From: Nitrospinales bacterium
GTDB lineage: Bacteria > Nitrospinota > Nitrospinia > Nitrospinales > VA-1
Reading direction: 5' to 3'
Length of the DNA: 32,236 nt
Assembly (NCBI GenBank): GCA_022450865.1
Contig: JAKUOQ010000011.1
Span: 1-32,236, forward strand
Part shown: piece by piece, positions 16,990-25,329 of the stretch
How the letters are laid out: every line of letters begins with the position of its first letter
How positions within the stretch are numbered: position 1 is the stretch's first letter
Notes under the pieces: model-generated
What the model was told of the DNA's origin: nothing
Database searches by the model: none
Seen by the model: only the letters and a program-made list of their open reading frames with translations
Position numbers and translations under genes: made by a program

Positions 16990-17044
16990 AACAGAATCGT
17001 AGCACCCCAAAATTAGGGTGTCAATGGGGCTTAAACAAGAACAA

Positions 17045-19120
17045 TTAGTCTCTTAGAGACGCGGCTAGCTCCGCCTTCAGCGTTTGAACGATAGTTTCAA
17101 ACAGTGGGTTGACATCATCATCGGATAAAGTTCGGTCTTTAGACTGAAAAGAAAGAGCATAAGTAAGGCTTTTTTTATCAGACTGAATTTTTTTTCCTTC
17201 AAAATGGTCATACAACTCAACTCGACTTAAAAGAGGGTAACCCGTCTTTAAAATCAGATCCGAAACTTGCTGCGAAGTAACCTGTCGATCGACTAGAATA
17301 GAAATATCCCGGTAGGTTTCCGGAAATTTGGCAATGTTTTGAAAACGAGTACGCGGGGGAAGCGAATCCTCCATCGCCTGCAAATCCATTTCCCACACGA
17401 AAACTTTTTCCATAATTCCCGTATTTTCAGGTGAAAGTTCACCCAAATAGCCCAGAACATTATCGCCAGATTTGCAGTTTACTGATTTTTCTGGCAGCAA
17501 AAAGGGCTTTTCTGCTTCTGCCAAAAAATCTATCTGTAACCCACATTGAGAACATAATTTATCAAATGCTCCTTTCAAATCATAAAAATCATATTCCTTG
17601 CCACGAGGTTTCCATGGGGTAAGTTCATAGGGACCCAAAACTGCAGCCGTCAGAACTGTTTTTTCAATTCGGTTACCTTGAGAATCGCAAAAATAAACGC
17701 TTCCAATCTCAAAAAGCTTTAGAGGCTTTTGCCCTTTACTCAAATTATTTGAAATGGTCTTCAGTAATCCAGGTATCAAACTGGTCCTCATGGTATCGTT
17801 TTCAGAACTTAAAGGATTTTTCAATGGAATTACTTTATCTCTAGTCGTTGCAAAGGATGACAAATAACCTTCAGCTTTTTCGCGTTCTACAAAACTAAAA
17901 TGAACCGTTTCAGAAAAACCTGTATAACAAAGTACATCCCTAACTTTTCGCAATAAAGTTTGCTTGGCCGTGATTTGCACAGGGCGAACAGAAGCTATAG
18001 GAAAAACTGTTGCAACCTTGTCGAATCCATCGATTCGGGCAATTTCTTCGATCACATCTATTTCGCGTGTCAAATCTGGACGAAAACCAGGCACTTCGAC
18101 CTGTAAGGCTTCCTTATTTGAGTCTCCTTCGACCTTCAATCCCAACCGAGAAATGATTCCACTGATTTGCGCGGCACTAAACTCAGCCCCCAGAACCTGG
18201 TTTACACGTGGTACCCGTAACGACAATTGAATGTTCTCTCGTGTTTTAGGGTAAACATCAATCCTTCCTTTACATATATCACCCCCTGCAAGCTCTTTGA
18301 TCAAACAGGCGGCACGCGCTTGAGCATTGATGACTCCGTCCATATCAACACCCCTTTCGAACCGGTAGGAAGAGTCGGACCGTAACCCGTATTTTTTAGA
18401 TGCTTTTCGAATGGCAGCGGAATCAAAGCAGGCACTTTCCAAGACAACATTTTGAGTATTTTCCGTAACCTGACTATTGGTCCCGCCCATGACCCCTGCC
18501 AAGGCCACAGGTTTTTCTGCATCTGCAATAACCAAAGTATCTGGTTCAAGCTTCAACTTACTGCCATCGAGACTGGTAAACGGTTCGCCTTTTTTCGCGT
18601 TTCGAATAATGATTTTTTTCCCAGAGAGTAATTCGTAATCAAAAGCGTGCAAGGGTTGACCGTACTCCATCATTACAAAATTTGTTATATCTACAATATT
18701 GTTTATGGGTCGCAAACCAATGGCCAACAACCGATCACATAACCATTTAGGAGAGGGGCCTGGATTGACATTTTCAATCACTAAAGCCGAATAGCGAGGG
18801 CATAAGTTTTCTTGCTGATTTTCCACCGTTAATTTTTCTATGACAGGTACCGAACCCCAACTTTCCTCTAAAAATGCTAGGGCATCGGGGGAAGTAAATG
18901 TCTGCCCCATTAATGCAGAAACTTCACGAGCCACGCCCAAATGCGACAAACAATATCCCCGGTTAGGAGTCACATTCAATTCCAGCACATCGCCTTTTTC
19001 TTCATCGAGCATCTCGTGACTCTCAATCTCCAGACCCGCCATGGTTAGGACATGACCCAAGTCTTCCGCGGGAACATCGATATCCGTATATTCATTCAGC
19101 CAATTTACCTGAACTTTCAT
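17045..19120 (-). CDS. pheT: Phenylalanyl-tRNA synthetase beta subunit, apparently without the OB-fold tRNA-binding domain
   Basis: The beta chain of the alpha2-beta2 PheRS; it carries the editing domain and much of the tRNA contact. This copy is 691 aa, about 100 shorter than the usual bacterial form near 795. The first 40 residues (MKVQVNWLNEYTDIDVPAEDLGHVLTMAGLEIES) are normal, but then the sequence goes directly to LELNVTPNRGYCLSHLGVAREVSAL. The EMAP-type OB fold (B2) normally inserted there is missing with no frame break. The rest is present: B3/B4 editing domain (LHAFDYELLSGKKIIIRNA, LAGVMGGTNSQVTENT), B5 (DVIEEIARIDGFDKV), the catalytic-like fold (NPLSSENDTMRTSLIPGLL) and the C-terminal FDX-ACB domain (FPETYRDISILVDRQVT ... 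). GGAGAAAG precedes the ATG. pheS is not adjacent; rnr diverges upstream instead. Confidence 0.95.
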   Translation of the reverse strand: MKVQVNWLNEYTDIDVPAEDLGHVLTMAGLEIESHEMLDEEKGDVLELNVTPNRGYCLSHLGVAREVSALMGQTFTSPDALAFLEESWGSVPVIEKLTVENQQENLCPRYSALVIENVNPGPSPKWLCDRLLAIGLRPINNIVDITNFVMMEYGQPLHAFDYELLSGKKIIIRNAKKGEPFTSLDGSKLKLEPDTLVIADAEKPVALAGVMGGTNSQVTENTQNVVLESACFDSAAIRKASKKYGLRSDSSYRFERGVDMDGVINAQARAACLIKELAGGDICKGRIDVYPKTRENIQLSLRVPRVNQVLGAEFSAAQISGIISRLGLKVEGDSNKEALQVEVPGFRPDLTREIDVIEEIARIDGFDKVATVFPIASVRPVQITAKQTLLRKVRDVLCYTGFSETVHFSFVEREKAEGYLSSFATTRDKVIPLKNPLSSENDTMRTSLIPGLLKTISNNLSKGQKPLKLFEIGSVYFCDSQGNRIEKTVLTAAVLGPYELTPWKPRGKEYDFYDLKGAFDKLCSQCGLQIDFLAEAEKPFLLPEKSVNCKSGDNVLGYLGELSPENTGIMEKVFVWEMDLQAMEDSLPPRTRFQNIAKFPETYRDISILVDRQVTSQQVSDLILKTGYPLLSRVELYDHFEGKKIQSDKKSLTYALSFQSKDRTLSDDDVNPLFETIVQTLKAELAASLRD

Positions 19121-19148
19121 CTTTCTCCTTCACTAGCTAACGCGAGCC

Positions 19149-19219
19149 ACTCCGCGTGGAGTCCAAGATATTTCCCCTCATAACCCCAGTCGGCTAATAC
19201 TTCCTCCCACGATAGTGGG
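19149..19219 (-). other. Two hairpins in the pheT 5' leader
   Basis: On the pheT leader, CCCAC-GATA-GTGGG (19206-19219) comes first, then ACTCC-GCGT-GGAGT (19149-19162). Neither is followed by a T tract, and I see no run of Phe codons, so a classical leader-peptide attenuator is not supported. They could affect message stability or translation. Confidence 0.35.
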
Positions 19220-19229
19220 TCATGTGAGG

Positions 19230-19258
19230 ATTATAAGTGAAGCATTTACAAAAATCTA
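19230..19258 (-). promoter_or_regulatory. Probable promoter for pheT and the genes after it
   Basis: On the minus strand, TAGATT, a 17-bp spacer, then a perfect TATAAT, about 110 bp before the pheT ATG. The -35 matches only 3/6, so the -10 carries the call. It diverges from the rnr promoter. Confidence 0.55.
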
Positions 19259-19271
19259 CGCAATCTCGGCA

Positions 19272-19300
19272 TTGCAATTCCCTTATTTATAGGATATCAA
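19272..19300 (+). promoter_or_regulatory. Candidate rnr promoter
   Basis: TTGCAA, a 17-bp spacer, then TATCAA (each 4/6), about 30 bp upstream of the rnr ATG. Confidence 0.4.
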
Positions 19301-19329
19301 GGGTTTCACATCCTTTATTTTCCTAATCT

Positions 19330-21435
19330 ATGAAACTCACCGACGCGCGGATTCTGGTTTTAATGAAGAAAAAAATCAGCCGTCCTATGAAAATCTCTGA
19401 GCTTTCCAAACACTTCGGGATAACTGATGCAGAGCATCGTGAATTTCGTAACCGAATTAAGGATATGGCGGCCCAAGGGTCATTGGTAAAAATTCGTGGT
19501 GGCCGTTACGGTCTTCCAGACGAAATGAACCTCATCACCGGTACGTTGCATGGGCATCCGAACGGATTTGGCTTCGTCATTCCCGATAAGCATCACGACA
19601 CCAACGATGTATTTATTCACCGTAAAAGCATGAACGAAGCCATGCATCAAGACCATGTTGTGGTGCGAGTAGAATCTGAAAAAGAACCCGGTCGCCCCGA
19701 AGGTCGCGTTATAAAAATTCTTCAGCGCAATACTCCAAATTTAGTCGGTGTCTATGAGACGTTTGGGCGCGACGGCTGGGTCATTCCTACGGAAGATAAA
19801 CATTTTCACGATGTGTTCATACCTGGCAAAAATCGAAAAGACGCCAAGAACGGTCAGATTGTAGATGTGAAAATCGAGACCTACCCCACACGGCACCAAC
19901 CTCCTGTCGGTAAGGTCATAGAAATCCTTGGTAAATCCAATGACCCTGAGGTCGAAGTACAATCCATACTAAGAAAGTTTGGTATACGTCAGGGTTTTCC
20001 ACCAAAAATTATCAAAGAAGCAAAAACAGTGGCAAAAGAAAACCAGCCGAACGATCGCAAAGACTTGACTGATCTTCTTACTTTTACAATAGATGGCGAA
20101 TCGGCAAAAGATTTTGATGATGCGGTTTCACTGGAATCTATGGGCGAAGGCTATCGTCTCGGCGTGCATATTGCTGATGTCAGCCATTTTGTAACAGAAA
20201 ATTCTCATTTAGATGAAGAAGCTTTCGAAAGAGGCACAAGTGTGTATTACGCGGACGGGGTGATCCCAATGCTCCCAGAAATCCTTTCCAATGAGGCTTG
20301 TAGCCTCAAACCAAACGAAGTTCGTCTGACGCTAAGTGTAATTATTGATTTTGACCGTCAAGGCAATGCATTGGCAACACAAATTCACAAATCATTTATC
20401 AAAAGTCGAAGACGGTTCACTTACACAGAGGTTGCTAAACTACTCGAACAAGGCAGCAAAAAGGCAAATGATTCTCCCTTCATGCAAACACTTGCAGACA
20501 TGCACCATCTCAGTCAGACACTTAGAAAAAAAAGGTTCAAACATGGCAGTGTTGATTTTCATGTACCAGAACCGAGTATTCAAATTGAAGAAGGAAAAGT
20601 GAAACAAATAGGTGTGGTTGAGCACAACGCCGCTCACCAATTGATCGAAGAATTCATGCTGGCAACCAATCAAGCCGTTGCTCTTAACTTGTACGAAAAA
20701 GAAATCCCTTGTATTCATCGAATCCATGAACCGCCTGATCCAAACAAACTACTGGAATTTAAAGAATTTATTTCTTCTTTCGGCCTAAGGCTTTCGTCCT
20801 CCGAAAAAATCCGCTCGCAGGACTTAAATGCTCTGTTAAAAAAAATTCAAGGCACCCCAGAAGAAAGGGTGGTCAACACCCTGTTATTGAGGACTATGAA
20901 AAAAGCACATTACTCTCCCTCCGACCCCGGCCACTATTGTCTCGGGTTTGCACATTACGCACATTTCACCTCTCCCATCCGCAGATATCCTGACTTAATC
21001 GTCCACAGAATCGTAAAAAAATATCTGAAGCACAAATGCTCAAAAAAAGAAAAGAAAGTTTTGCAAACTTCATTGTCCGAGATATCTGACCAGTCGACAC
21101 AAATGGAAATTCAGGCTATGTCCATCGAAAGAGAAATAATAAGTCTTCGACGGGCCCAATTCATGGTGGATAAAATAGGCAAGACGTTTTATGGGATTAT
21201 TACGGGAGTTACAGGTTTTGGCTTTTTCGTTGAACTGGAAAACGTTTTTGTAGAAGGGTTGGTAAAAATTTCGAGCATTATGGATGATTATTACCTCTTT
21301 ATAGAAACCGAGCATAAACTAATAGGACAAAAACGCCACCGCGTTTTTCAGATTGGAAACCGTGTCAAAGTTCGTGTTTCCAATGTCGACCTTTCAAGGC
21401 GACAAATCGATTTACAGGTGATGGAGGATGTATAA
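19330..21435 (+). CDS. rnr: Ribonuclease R
   Basis: A processive 3'-5' exoribonuclease that degrades structured RNA. At 701 aa it is shorter than E. coli RNase R (813), mainly because it lacks a long basic tail. Domain order: an N-terminal winged helix (MKISELSKHFGITDAEHREFRNRI), cold-shock domains (GTLHGHPNGFGFVIPD and VGVYETFGRDGWVIPTE), and the RNB catalytic domain with DGESAKDFDDAVSLE and GVHIADVSHFVTENSHLDEEA. Its GVIPMLPEILSNEACSLKP and AHYAHFTSPIRRYPDLIVHR follow, and a C-terminal S1 domain (FYGIITGVTGFGFFVELEN) ends the protein. The metal-binding aspartates in the RNB motif are present. It is divergent from pheT. Confidence 0.96.
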   Translation: MKLTDARILVLMKKKISRPMKISELSKHFGITDAEHREFRNRIKDMAAQGSLVKIRGGRYGLPDEMNLITGTLHGHPNGFGFVIPDKHHDTNDVFIHRKSMNEAMHQDHVVVRVESEKEPGRPEGRVIKILQRNTPNLVGVYETFGRDGWVIPTEDKHFHDVFIPGKNRKDAKNGQIVDVKIETYPTRHQPPVGKVIEILGKSNDPEVEVQSILRKFGIRQGFPPKIIKEAKTVAKENQPNDRKDLTDLLTFTIDGESAKDFDDAVSLESMGEGYRLGVHIADVSHFVTENSHLDEEAFERGTSVYYADGVIPMLPEILSNEACSLKPNEVRLTLSVIIDFDRQGNALATQIHKSFIKSRRRFTYTEVAKLLEQGSKKANDSPFMQTLADMHHLSQTLRKKRFKHGSVDFHVPEPSIQIEEGKVKQIGVVEHNAAHQLIEEFMLATNQAVALNLYEKEIPCIHRIHEPPDPNKLLEFKEFISSFGLRLSSSEKIRSQDLNALLKKIQGTPEERVVNTLLLRTMKKAHYSPSDPGHYCLGFAHYAHFTSPIRRYPDLIVHRIVKKYLKHKCSKKEKKVLQTSLSEISDQSTQMEIQAMSIEREIISLRRAQFMVDKIGKTFYGIITGVTGFGFFVELENVFVEGLVKISSIMDDYYLFIETEHKLIGQKRHRVFQIGNRVKVRVSNVDLSRRQIDLQVMEDV

Positions 21436-21514
21436 AAACGTTAGCGTCTCGACTCGTGAAAGAATAGTGCGCAAAAGTACCAGAACGGCTGAGAATTTAC
21501 CAATGATTTTACCC

Positions 21515-21552
21515 TGGTTATTATGGCAATAGCGCCGTAAACCTAATAACCA
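21515..21552. repeat. 9-bp inverted repeat downstream of rnr
   Basis: TGGTTATTA and TAATAACCA are perfect 9-bp arms separated by 20 bp, with an inner GGC/GCC pair. There is no T tract on the plus strand. It sits just before a candidate promoter for the next gene and could be a hairpin ending the rnr message or a regulator site. Confidence 0.45.
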
Positions 21553-21558
21553 TGCTCC

Positions 21559-21588
21559 TTGATTAAATAAGCCTCAATATGGTATAAG
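21559..21588 (+). promoter_or_regulatory. Candidate promoter for the Lys-rich protein and possibly gatCA
   Basis: TTGATT, an 18-bp spacer, then TATAAG (5/6), about 25 bp before the ATG at 21614. Confidence 0.45.
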
Positions 21589-21613
21589 GTTTGCTTACCT
21601 GAACCCTTTAATA

Positions 21614-21838
21614 ATGGAAAAAACCAACATGGCAACCGTTGAAAAATTGCAGGAACATCTCAAAAAAACTCAGTCCAATCTGGCAGAAGCATCTAAAAAA
21701 GACGACGCTGGCGAAATTCGCAAACTGAAAAAGAAAACAAAACGACTGGCGCGCAAAGCATCTAAAATTACCGCCACTGAAAAAATGGCCGAGCTGAAAA
21801 AGAAAAAGAAAAAAGACCGCAAAACCGCCTCCGAATAA
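21614..21838 (+). CDS. Small lysine-rich protein of unknown function
   Basis: A 74-residue (or 69 if starting at the second ATG, MATVEKLQEHLKKTQ) highly charged protein. The first half is a predicted amphipathic helix (VEKLQEHLKKTQSNLAEASKK); the second half is strongly basic, with KLKKKTKRLARK and ELKKKKKKDRK. Such composition fits an RNA- or DNA-binding or ribosome-associated helper, but I recognise no family. A plausible promoter lies directly upstream, and gatC begins about 120 bp downstream. It could be a real small gene rather than a chance ORF because of the consistent helix pattern and the promoter; expression is unproven. Confidence 0.65.
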   Translation: MEKTNMATVEKLQEHLKKTQSNLAEASKKDDAGEIRKLKKKTKRLARKASKITATEKMAELKKKKKKDRKTASE

Positions 21839-21897
21839 CCAGCGTGAAGCTGGACCCTATGAGCACAATTGATTAGACTGTCTAGATCTTCTAAGCG

Positions 21898-21913
21898 CTG
21901 CAAATGCAGTTTT
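21898..21913 (+). terminator. Weak hairpin before gatC
   Basis: CTGC-AAAT-GCAG followed by TTTT, about 60 nt after the Lys-rich gene. The stem is only 4-5 bp, so it is at most a weak terminator. Another small hairpin (CCAGC/GCTGG) is at the stop codon. Confidence 0.25.
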
Positions 21914-21959
21914 AATTTAAAACGCTTGACTAATTGACTGCGGGGCCTACCCTGCAAAA

Positions 21960-22235
21960 ATGGATATGGATATTGAACATTTAGCCAAACTGGCTCGCTT
22001 GAAACTAACCGATGCTGAAAAAGAACTGTTCTCAAAGCAAATGGGGACCGTCATTAAATATATCGAAAAACTAAGCGAACTGGACACAAAAAACGTAGAA
22101 CCTACCGCGCATGTGTTGGGATTGAACAACGTCTTCCGCGATGACGCAGTAACAAAACCTCTCACCGTCCAGGACCCAATCAACGATTCCCCCGCACATA
22201 GCAAAGGGCATTACGAAGTGCCCAAGATAATTTAA
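21960..22235 (+). CDS. gatC: Asp/Glu-tRNA amidotransferase subunit C
   Basis: GatC stabilises the GatA-GatB interface of the GatCAB amidotransferase that turns Glu-tRNA(Gln) or Asp-tRNA(Asn) into the amidated form. The 91-residue protein shows the family pattern: [47 protein letters not shown] in the N-terminal half and LRDDxV-like [33 protein letters not shown] at the end. Either ATG (21960 or 21966) is possible; no strong Shine-Dalgarno decides. gatA starts 4 bp after its stop, so the two are coupled. gatB is not in the window. Confidence 0.95.
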   Translation: MDMDIEHLAKLARLKLTDAEKELFSKQMGTVIKYIEKLSELDTKNVEPTAHVLGLNNVFRDDAVTKPLTVQDPINDSPAHSKGHYEVPKII

Positions 22236-22239
22236 GTCC

Positions 22240-23694
22240 ATGCACCGCACGACTATCACGCAGGCGAGAGAACTACTAAATTCAAAAAAATTATCCTCTG
22301 TCCAGTTGACGGAAGCCGTGTTCGCGAGAATCGATGCAGTTGAAGATAAGGTAAAAGCATTCACCCATTTGATGCGAGAGAAAGCCATAGAGCAAGCCAA
22401 AGCCGCTGATGTCAGAATCTCTAAAGGAGAAGAGCAGCCACTGCTCGGTGTGCCTATCGCTTTAAAAGATTTAATCTGTACCCAAGGCAGTCGCACCACC
22501 TGCGCATCAAAAATCCTAGATCAGTTTGTTGCACCCTACAATGCTACGGTTGTAAATAGACTTAACGCAGCAGGTGCGGTGATTGTCGGTAAAACCAATA
22601 TGGATGAGTTCGCAATGGGGTCTTCCAACGAAAACTCATCACATCATACAACGATGAATCCATGGGCACTCGATAGGGTTCCCGGCGGTTCCAGTGGCGG
22701 ATCAGCTGCAGCCGTTGCCGCACACGAATGTATAGCCGCACTGGGAAGTGATACTGGTGGCTCTATCAGACAGCCAGCAGGATTTTGTGGTGTAACAGGA
22801 CTCAAGCCCACCTACGGACGTGTTTCTCGATTCGGACTGGTAGCATTTGCATCCTCTTTGGATCAAATTGGACCCATCACCAAATCCGTTGCCGATGCCG
22901 CAACTTTGATGAACGTGATTGGAGGAAAAGATGGCCAGGACTCCACCTCTGCCGATGTGCCATTACCGGATTTTACGCAAGCTCTAGATCAAGATATTAA
23001 GGGGATGAAACTTGGCATTCCGAAAGAATATTTCACCGGCGGCATGCAACCCGAAGTTGAAAAATCCGTGCAGGAAGGCATCCGCACTTTGGAATCTCTA
23101 GGGATGCAAACGGTGGAAGTTTCTTTGCCGCATCTCGATTATGCGGTTGCGGCTTACTACATAATTGCCTGCGCCGAGGCCAGTACCAACCTGTCACGTT
23201 ACGATGGAGTTAAATACGGCTATCGATCTCCAAAATCCGATAACCTCGTTAACATGTATGAAAATACTCGGGAAGAAGGGTTCGGAGAAGAGGTCAAGCG
23301 CCGCATCATTCTCGGAACCTTTGTACTCAGCTCAGGTTATTACGATGCTTATTATCTAAAAGGTCAGCAGGTCAGAACGTTGATCAAACAGGATTTCGAA
23401 AACGCATTGGAAAAATGCGATGTCATTGCCGCTCCGGTCACTCCCTACCCCGCTTTCAAACTCGGAGAAAAACTAGATGATCCGTTGCAGATGTATCTGG
23501 CAGATATCTATACCATTTCTGCGAACCTGGCAGGCATTCCCGCGATGTCTATTCCCTGTGGTTTTGTGGGTGAAGAAAATCTTCCGATAGGACTGCAACT
23601 GATGGGCAAACATTTCGATGAAGCCAACTTAATTGCAGTCGGTCATAAATTCCAACAAGCCACCGACTTTCATACTCAACAACCCCCGCTTTAA
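22240..23694 (+). CDS. gatA: Asp/Glu-tRNA amidotransferase subunit A
   Basis: The amidase subunit that frees ammonia from glutamine for GatB. At 484 aa the length is normal. The Ser-cisSer-Lys triad is visible: Lys in [11 protein letters not shown], the glycine-rich [14 protein letters not shown], and Ser in [16 protein letters not shown]. The rest includes [44 protein letters not shown] and the C-terminal [14 protein letters not shown] and LPIGLQLMG. Together with gatC it implies that at least one of Gln-tRNA or Asn-tRNA is made by the indirect route in this organism. Confidence 0.98.
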   Translation: MHRTTITQARELLNSKKLSSVQLTEAVFARIDAVEDKVKAFTHLMREKAIEQAKAADVRISKGEEQPLLGVPIALKDLICTQGSRTTCASKILDQFVAPYNATVVNRLNAAGAVIVGKTNMDEFAMGSSNENSSHHTTMNPWALDRVPGGSSGGSAAAVAAHECIAALGSDTGGSIRQPAGFCGVTGLKPTYGRVSRFGLVAFASSLDQIGPITKSVADAATLMNVIGGKDGQDSTSADVPLPDFTQALDQDIKGMKLGIPKEYFTGGMQPEVEKSVQEGIRTLESLGMQTVEVSLPHLDYAVAAYYIIACAEASTNLSRYDGVKYGYRSPKSDNLVNMYENTREEGFGEEVKRRIILGTFVLSSGYYDAYYLKGQQVRTLIKQDFENALEKCDVIAAPVTPYPAFKLGEKLDDPLQMYLADIYTISANLAGIPAMSIPCGFVGEENLPIGLQLMGKHFDEANLIAVGHKFQQATDFHTQQPPL

Positions 23695-23711
23695 TTTATA
23701 GAGCAATTAGT

Positions 23712-24467
23712 TTATAGCTCAATCTTCCAATCTTTTAACTTGTCCAGGGATGCATAGTGAGTGAGATCAAAATGTATGGGGGCAACGGAAATATATTTCT
23801 TAGCGATCATCACACAATCGGCGCCTTCTTCCGTTTCTTCAAAAAGCATTTCTCCGGCTAACCAATAGTAAGTTCTGCCATGCGGGTCTTGCCTGCAGTC
23901 AAACTCTTCTATCACCCGCGATTTCCCCTGTCGAGTAATGGCAACTCCCGCAAACTCCGATTCGGAAACCGCTGGCACATTGATATTCAAAACAACACCC
24001 TCGGGCAAACCTTTTTCAAGTAATTGCGGAATAAATTTTCGAGTGAATTTTGCCGCAGGTTTAAAATCCGGATTTTCATAAGTGTCCAAAGAAACTGCAA
24101 TGCTGGGGACACCCATGATCATCGCTTCGGTGGCCGCAGAAACCGTGCCTGAATATAGTGCACATATACCAAGGTTACCACCCAAATTGATTCCGGATAC
24201 AACCAGTTTTGGAGGTTCTTCTAGCAAAACTGTAATTGCAAGCTTGACACAATCTGCAGGAGTTCCATTGACGGCATAGCCTATAAACTCTCCATCTTCC
24301 TTCACTTTTCTTATTTTGAGAGGTTGGGTCAAAGTAATGGCATGGCCCATAGCACTCTGCTCAGTTTCTGGGGCAACGATCATTACATCGTCTAGAGATA
24401 GGAGTTCTTTACGCAGAACACGCAAACCCTCAGCATTAAATCCATCATCATTACAAAGCAAGATCAT
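23712..24467 (-). CDS. surE: 5'/3'-nucleotidase SurE
   Basis: A metal-dependent nucleoside monophosphatase, linked to stress survival. The 251-residue protein opens with the metal site MILLCNDDGFNAEG, then VIVAPE-type MIVAPETEQSAMGHAITLTQPL, GYAVNGTPADCVKLAI, VVSGINLGGNLGICALYSGTVSAATEAM and a C-terminal region with YWLAGE. The start is fixed by the N-terminal NDDG motif. No Shine-Dalgarno is visible: the 24 bases before the ATG are the T-rich tail of the peroxiredoxin terminator hairpin, which is unusual. It converges with gatA (about 17 bp between stops). Confidence 0.95.
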   Translation of the reverse strand: MILLCNDDGFNAEGLRVLRKELLSLDDVMIVAPETEQSAMGHAITLTQPLKIRKVKEDGEFIGYAVNGTPADCVKLAITVLLEEPPKLVVSGINLGGNLGICALYSGTVSAATEAMIMGVPSIAVSLDTYENPDFKPAAKFTRKFIPQLLEKGLPEGVVLNINVPAVSESEFAGVAITRQGKSRVIEEFDCRQDPHGRTYYWLAGEMLFEETEEGADCVMIAKKYISVAPIHFDLTHYASLDKLKDWKIEL

Positions 24468-24477
24468 AAAAAAACTT

Positions 24478-24519
24478 AAAAAAAGAAAAATGGGGCGCTA
24501 CCCATCGGGAACGCCCCAC
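24478..24519 (-). terminator. Strong Rho-independent terminator of the peroxiredoxin gene
   Basis: On the minus strand, GGGGCGTTCCC, a short loop, then GGGTAGCGCCCC, followed by ATTTTTCTTTTTTT. The stem is GC-rich and long, and the opposite side carries AAAA before it, so it could also work on the plus strand. It stands about 35 nt after the peroxiredoxin stop. Confidence 0.9.
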
Positions 24520-24554
24520 AAAAAAAATATTTTAATCCAGTAATTAACTTAACT

Positions 24555-25142
24555 TTAGTTGTTCTTTTCGAAATATTCTTTCGATCCTTTAGGATCAGCC
24601 TTCATTCCATCAGAACCTTCACTCCAGTTAGCAGGACAAACTTCGCCATTTTTCTCGTGGAATTGAAGAGCATCTACCATTCGCAAGGCCTCGTCAATAT
24701 TTCTACCCAGCGGAAGGTTGTTAATCAATTGATGTTGCACCACGCCATCCTTATCAATAAGAAACAAGCCACGAAACGCAATGCCCGCTTCGTGCATAAC
24801 GCCATAATCGTAAGTGATTTTCTTATTAAGGTCTGCAACGAGGGGATATGCGATATCACCCAGTCCGCCTTCTTTGCGGTCGGTATTTCTCCAAGCCAAA
24901 TGTGAAAAATGACTATCGATAGAAACCCCAAGTACTTCCGTGTTCCTTTTCTTGAATTCATCCATTTTCGTACTGAAGGCAATAATTTCAGTGGGACAAA
25001 CGAATGTAAAATCTAAAGGATAGAAAAATAAAATGACATACTTTCCTTTATATTCAGAAAGTTTGATTTCTTTAAAACTGCCATCAGGCATTACAGCTTG
25101 TGCTGTAAAGTCTGGCGCAGGTTTCGCAACTAATGCAGACAT
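24555..25142 (-). CDS. Typical 2-Cys peroxiredoxin (AhpC/Prx1 type)
   Basis: Reduces hydrogen peroxide and organic peroxides through a cysteine pair. The 195-residue thioredoxin-fold protein has the peroxidatic site [19 protein letters not shown] (Cys in VCPTE, with the upstream P and T), and the resolving cysteine in [12 protein letters not shown] near the C-terminus; the final residues EYFEKNN are typical of the Prx1/AhpC group. GGAG lies before the ATG. A strong terminator follows. The reductant (AhpF or thioredoxin) is not seen in the window. Confidence 0.96.
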   Translation of the reverse strand: MSALVAKPAPDFTAQAVMPDGSFKEIKLSEYKGKYVILFFYPLDFTFVCPTEIIAFSTKMDEFKKRNTEVLGVSIDSHFSHLAWRNTDRKEGGLGDIAYPLVADLNKKITYDYGVMHEAGIAFRGLFLIDKDGVVQHQLINNLPLGRNIDEALRMVDALQFHEKNGEVCPANWSEGSDGMKADPKGSKEYFEKNN

Positions 25143-25243
25143 GTTGAACTCCTAAAATAAAATCATAATATATGGTGGCCTACTCTACCATAGTTTTCCA
25201 GAAGCATTCAATTGCCATAAATCAGCAAAAATAAAGCCCTTTC

Positions 25244-25272
25244 TTGACACTTCTTAGCCCTCTTCTTACAAT
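25244..25272 (+). promoter_or_regulatory. Near-consensus sigma70 promoter for the MBL hydrolase gene
   Basis: Perfect TTGACA, a 17-bp spacer, then TACAAT (5/6). A transcript would start near 25279, leaving about a 50-nt leader before the ATG at 25330. Confidence 0.75.
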
Positions 25273-25329
25273 GAATCTAGTGCTACACCATTGTTTTCTC
25301 TCAACCTCTATTCGATCGACACTATAATT

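Noticed and set aside
17045-19120. Assembly deletion or frameshift as the reason for short PheT
   Set aside because: The reading frame stays open across the junction and conserved residues continue in register, so a true in-frame absence is the simpler reading; relatives are needed to be sure.
19149-19219. T-box or Phe attenuator in the pheT leader
   Set aside because: No T-box sequence (UGGN-type bulge), no leader peptide with Phe codons, and no terminator T tract after the hairpins.
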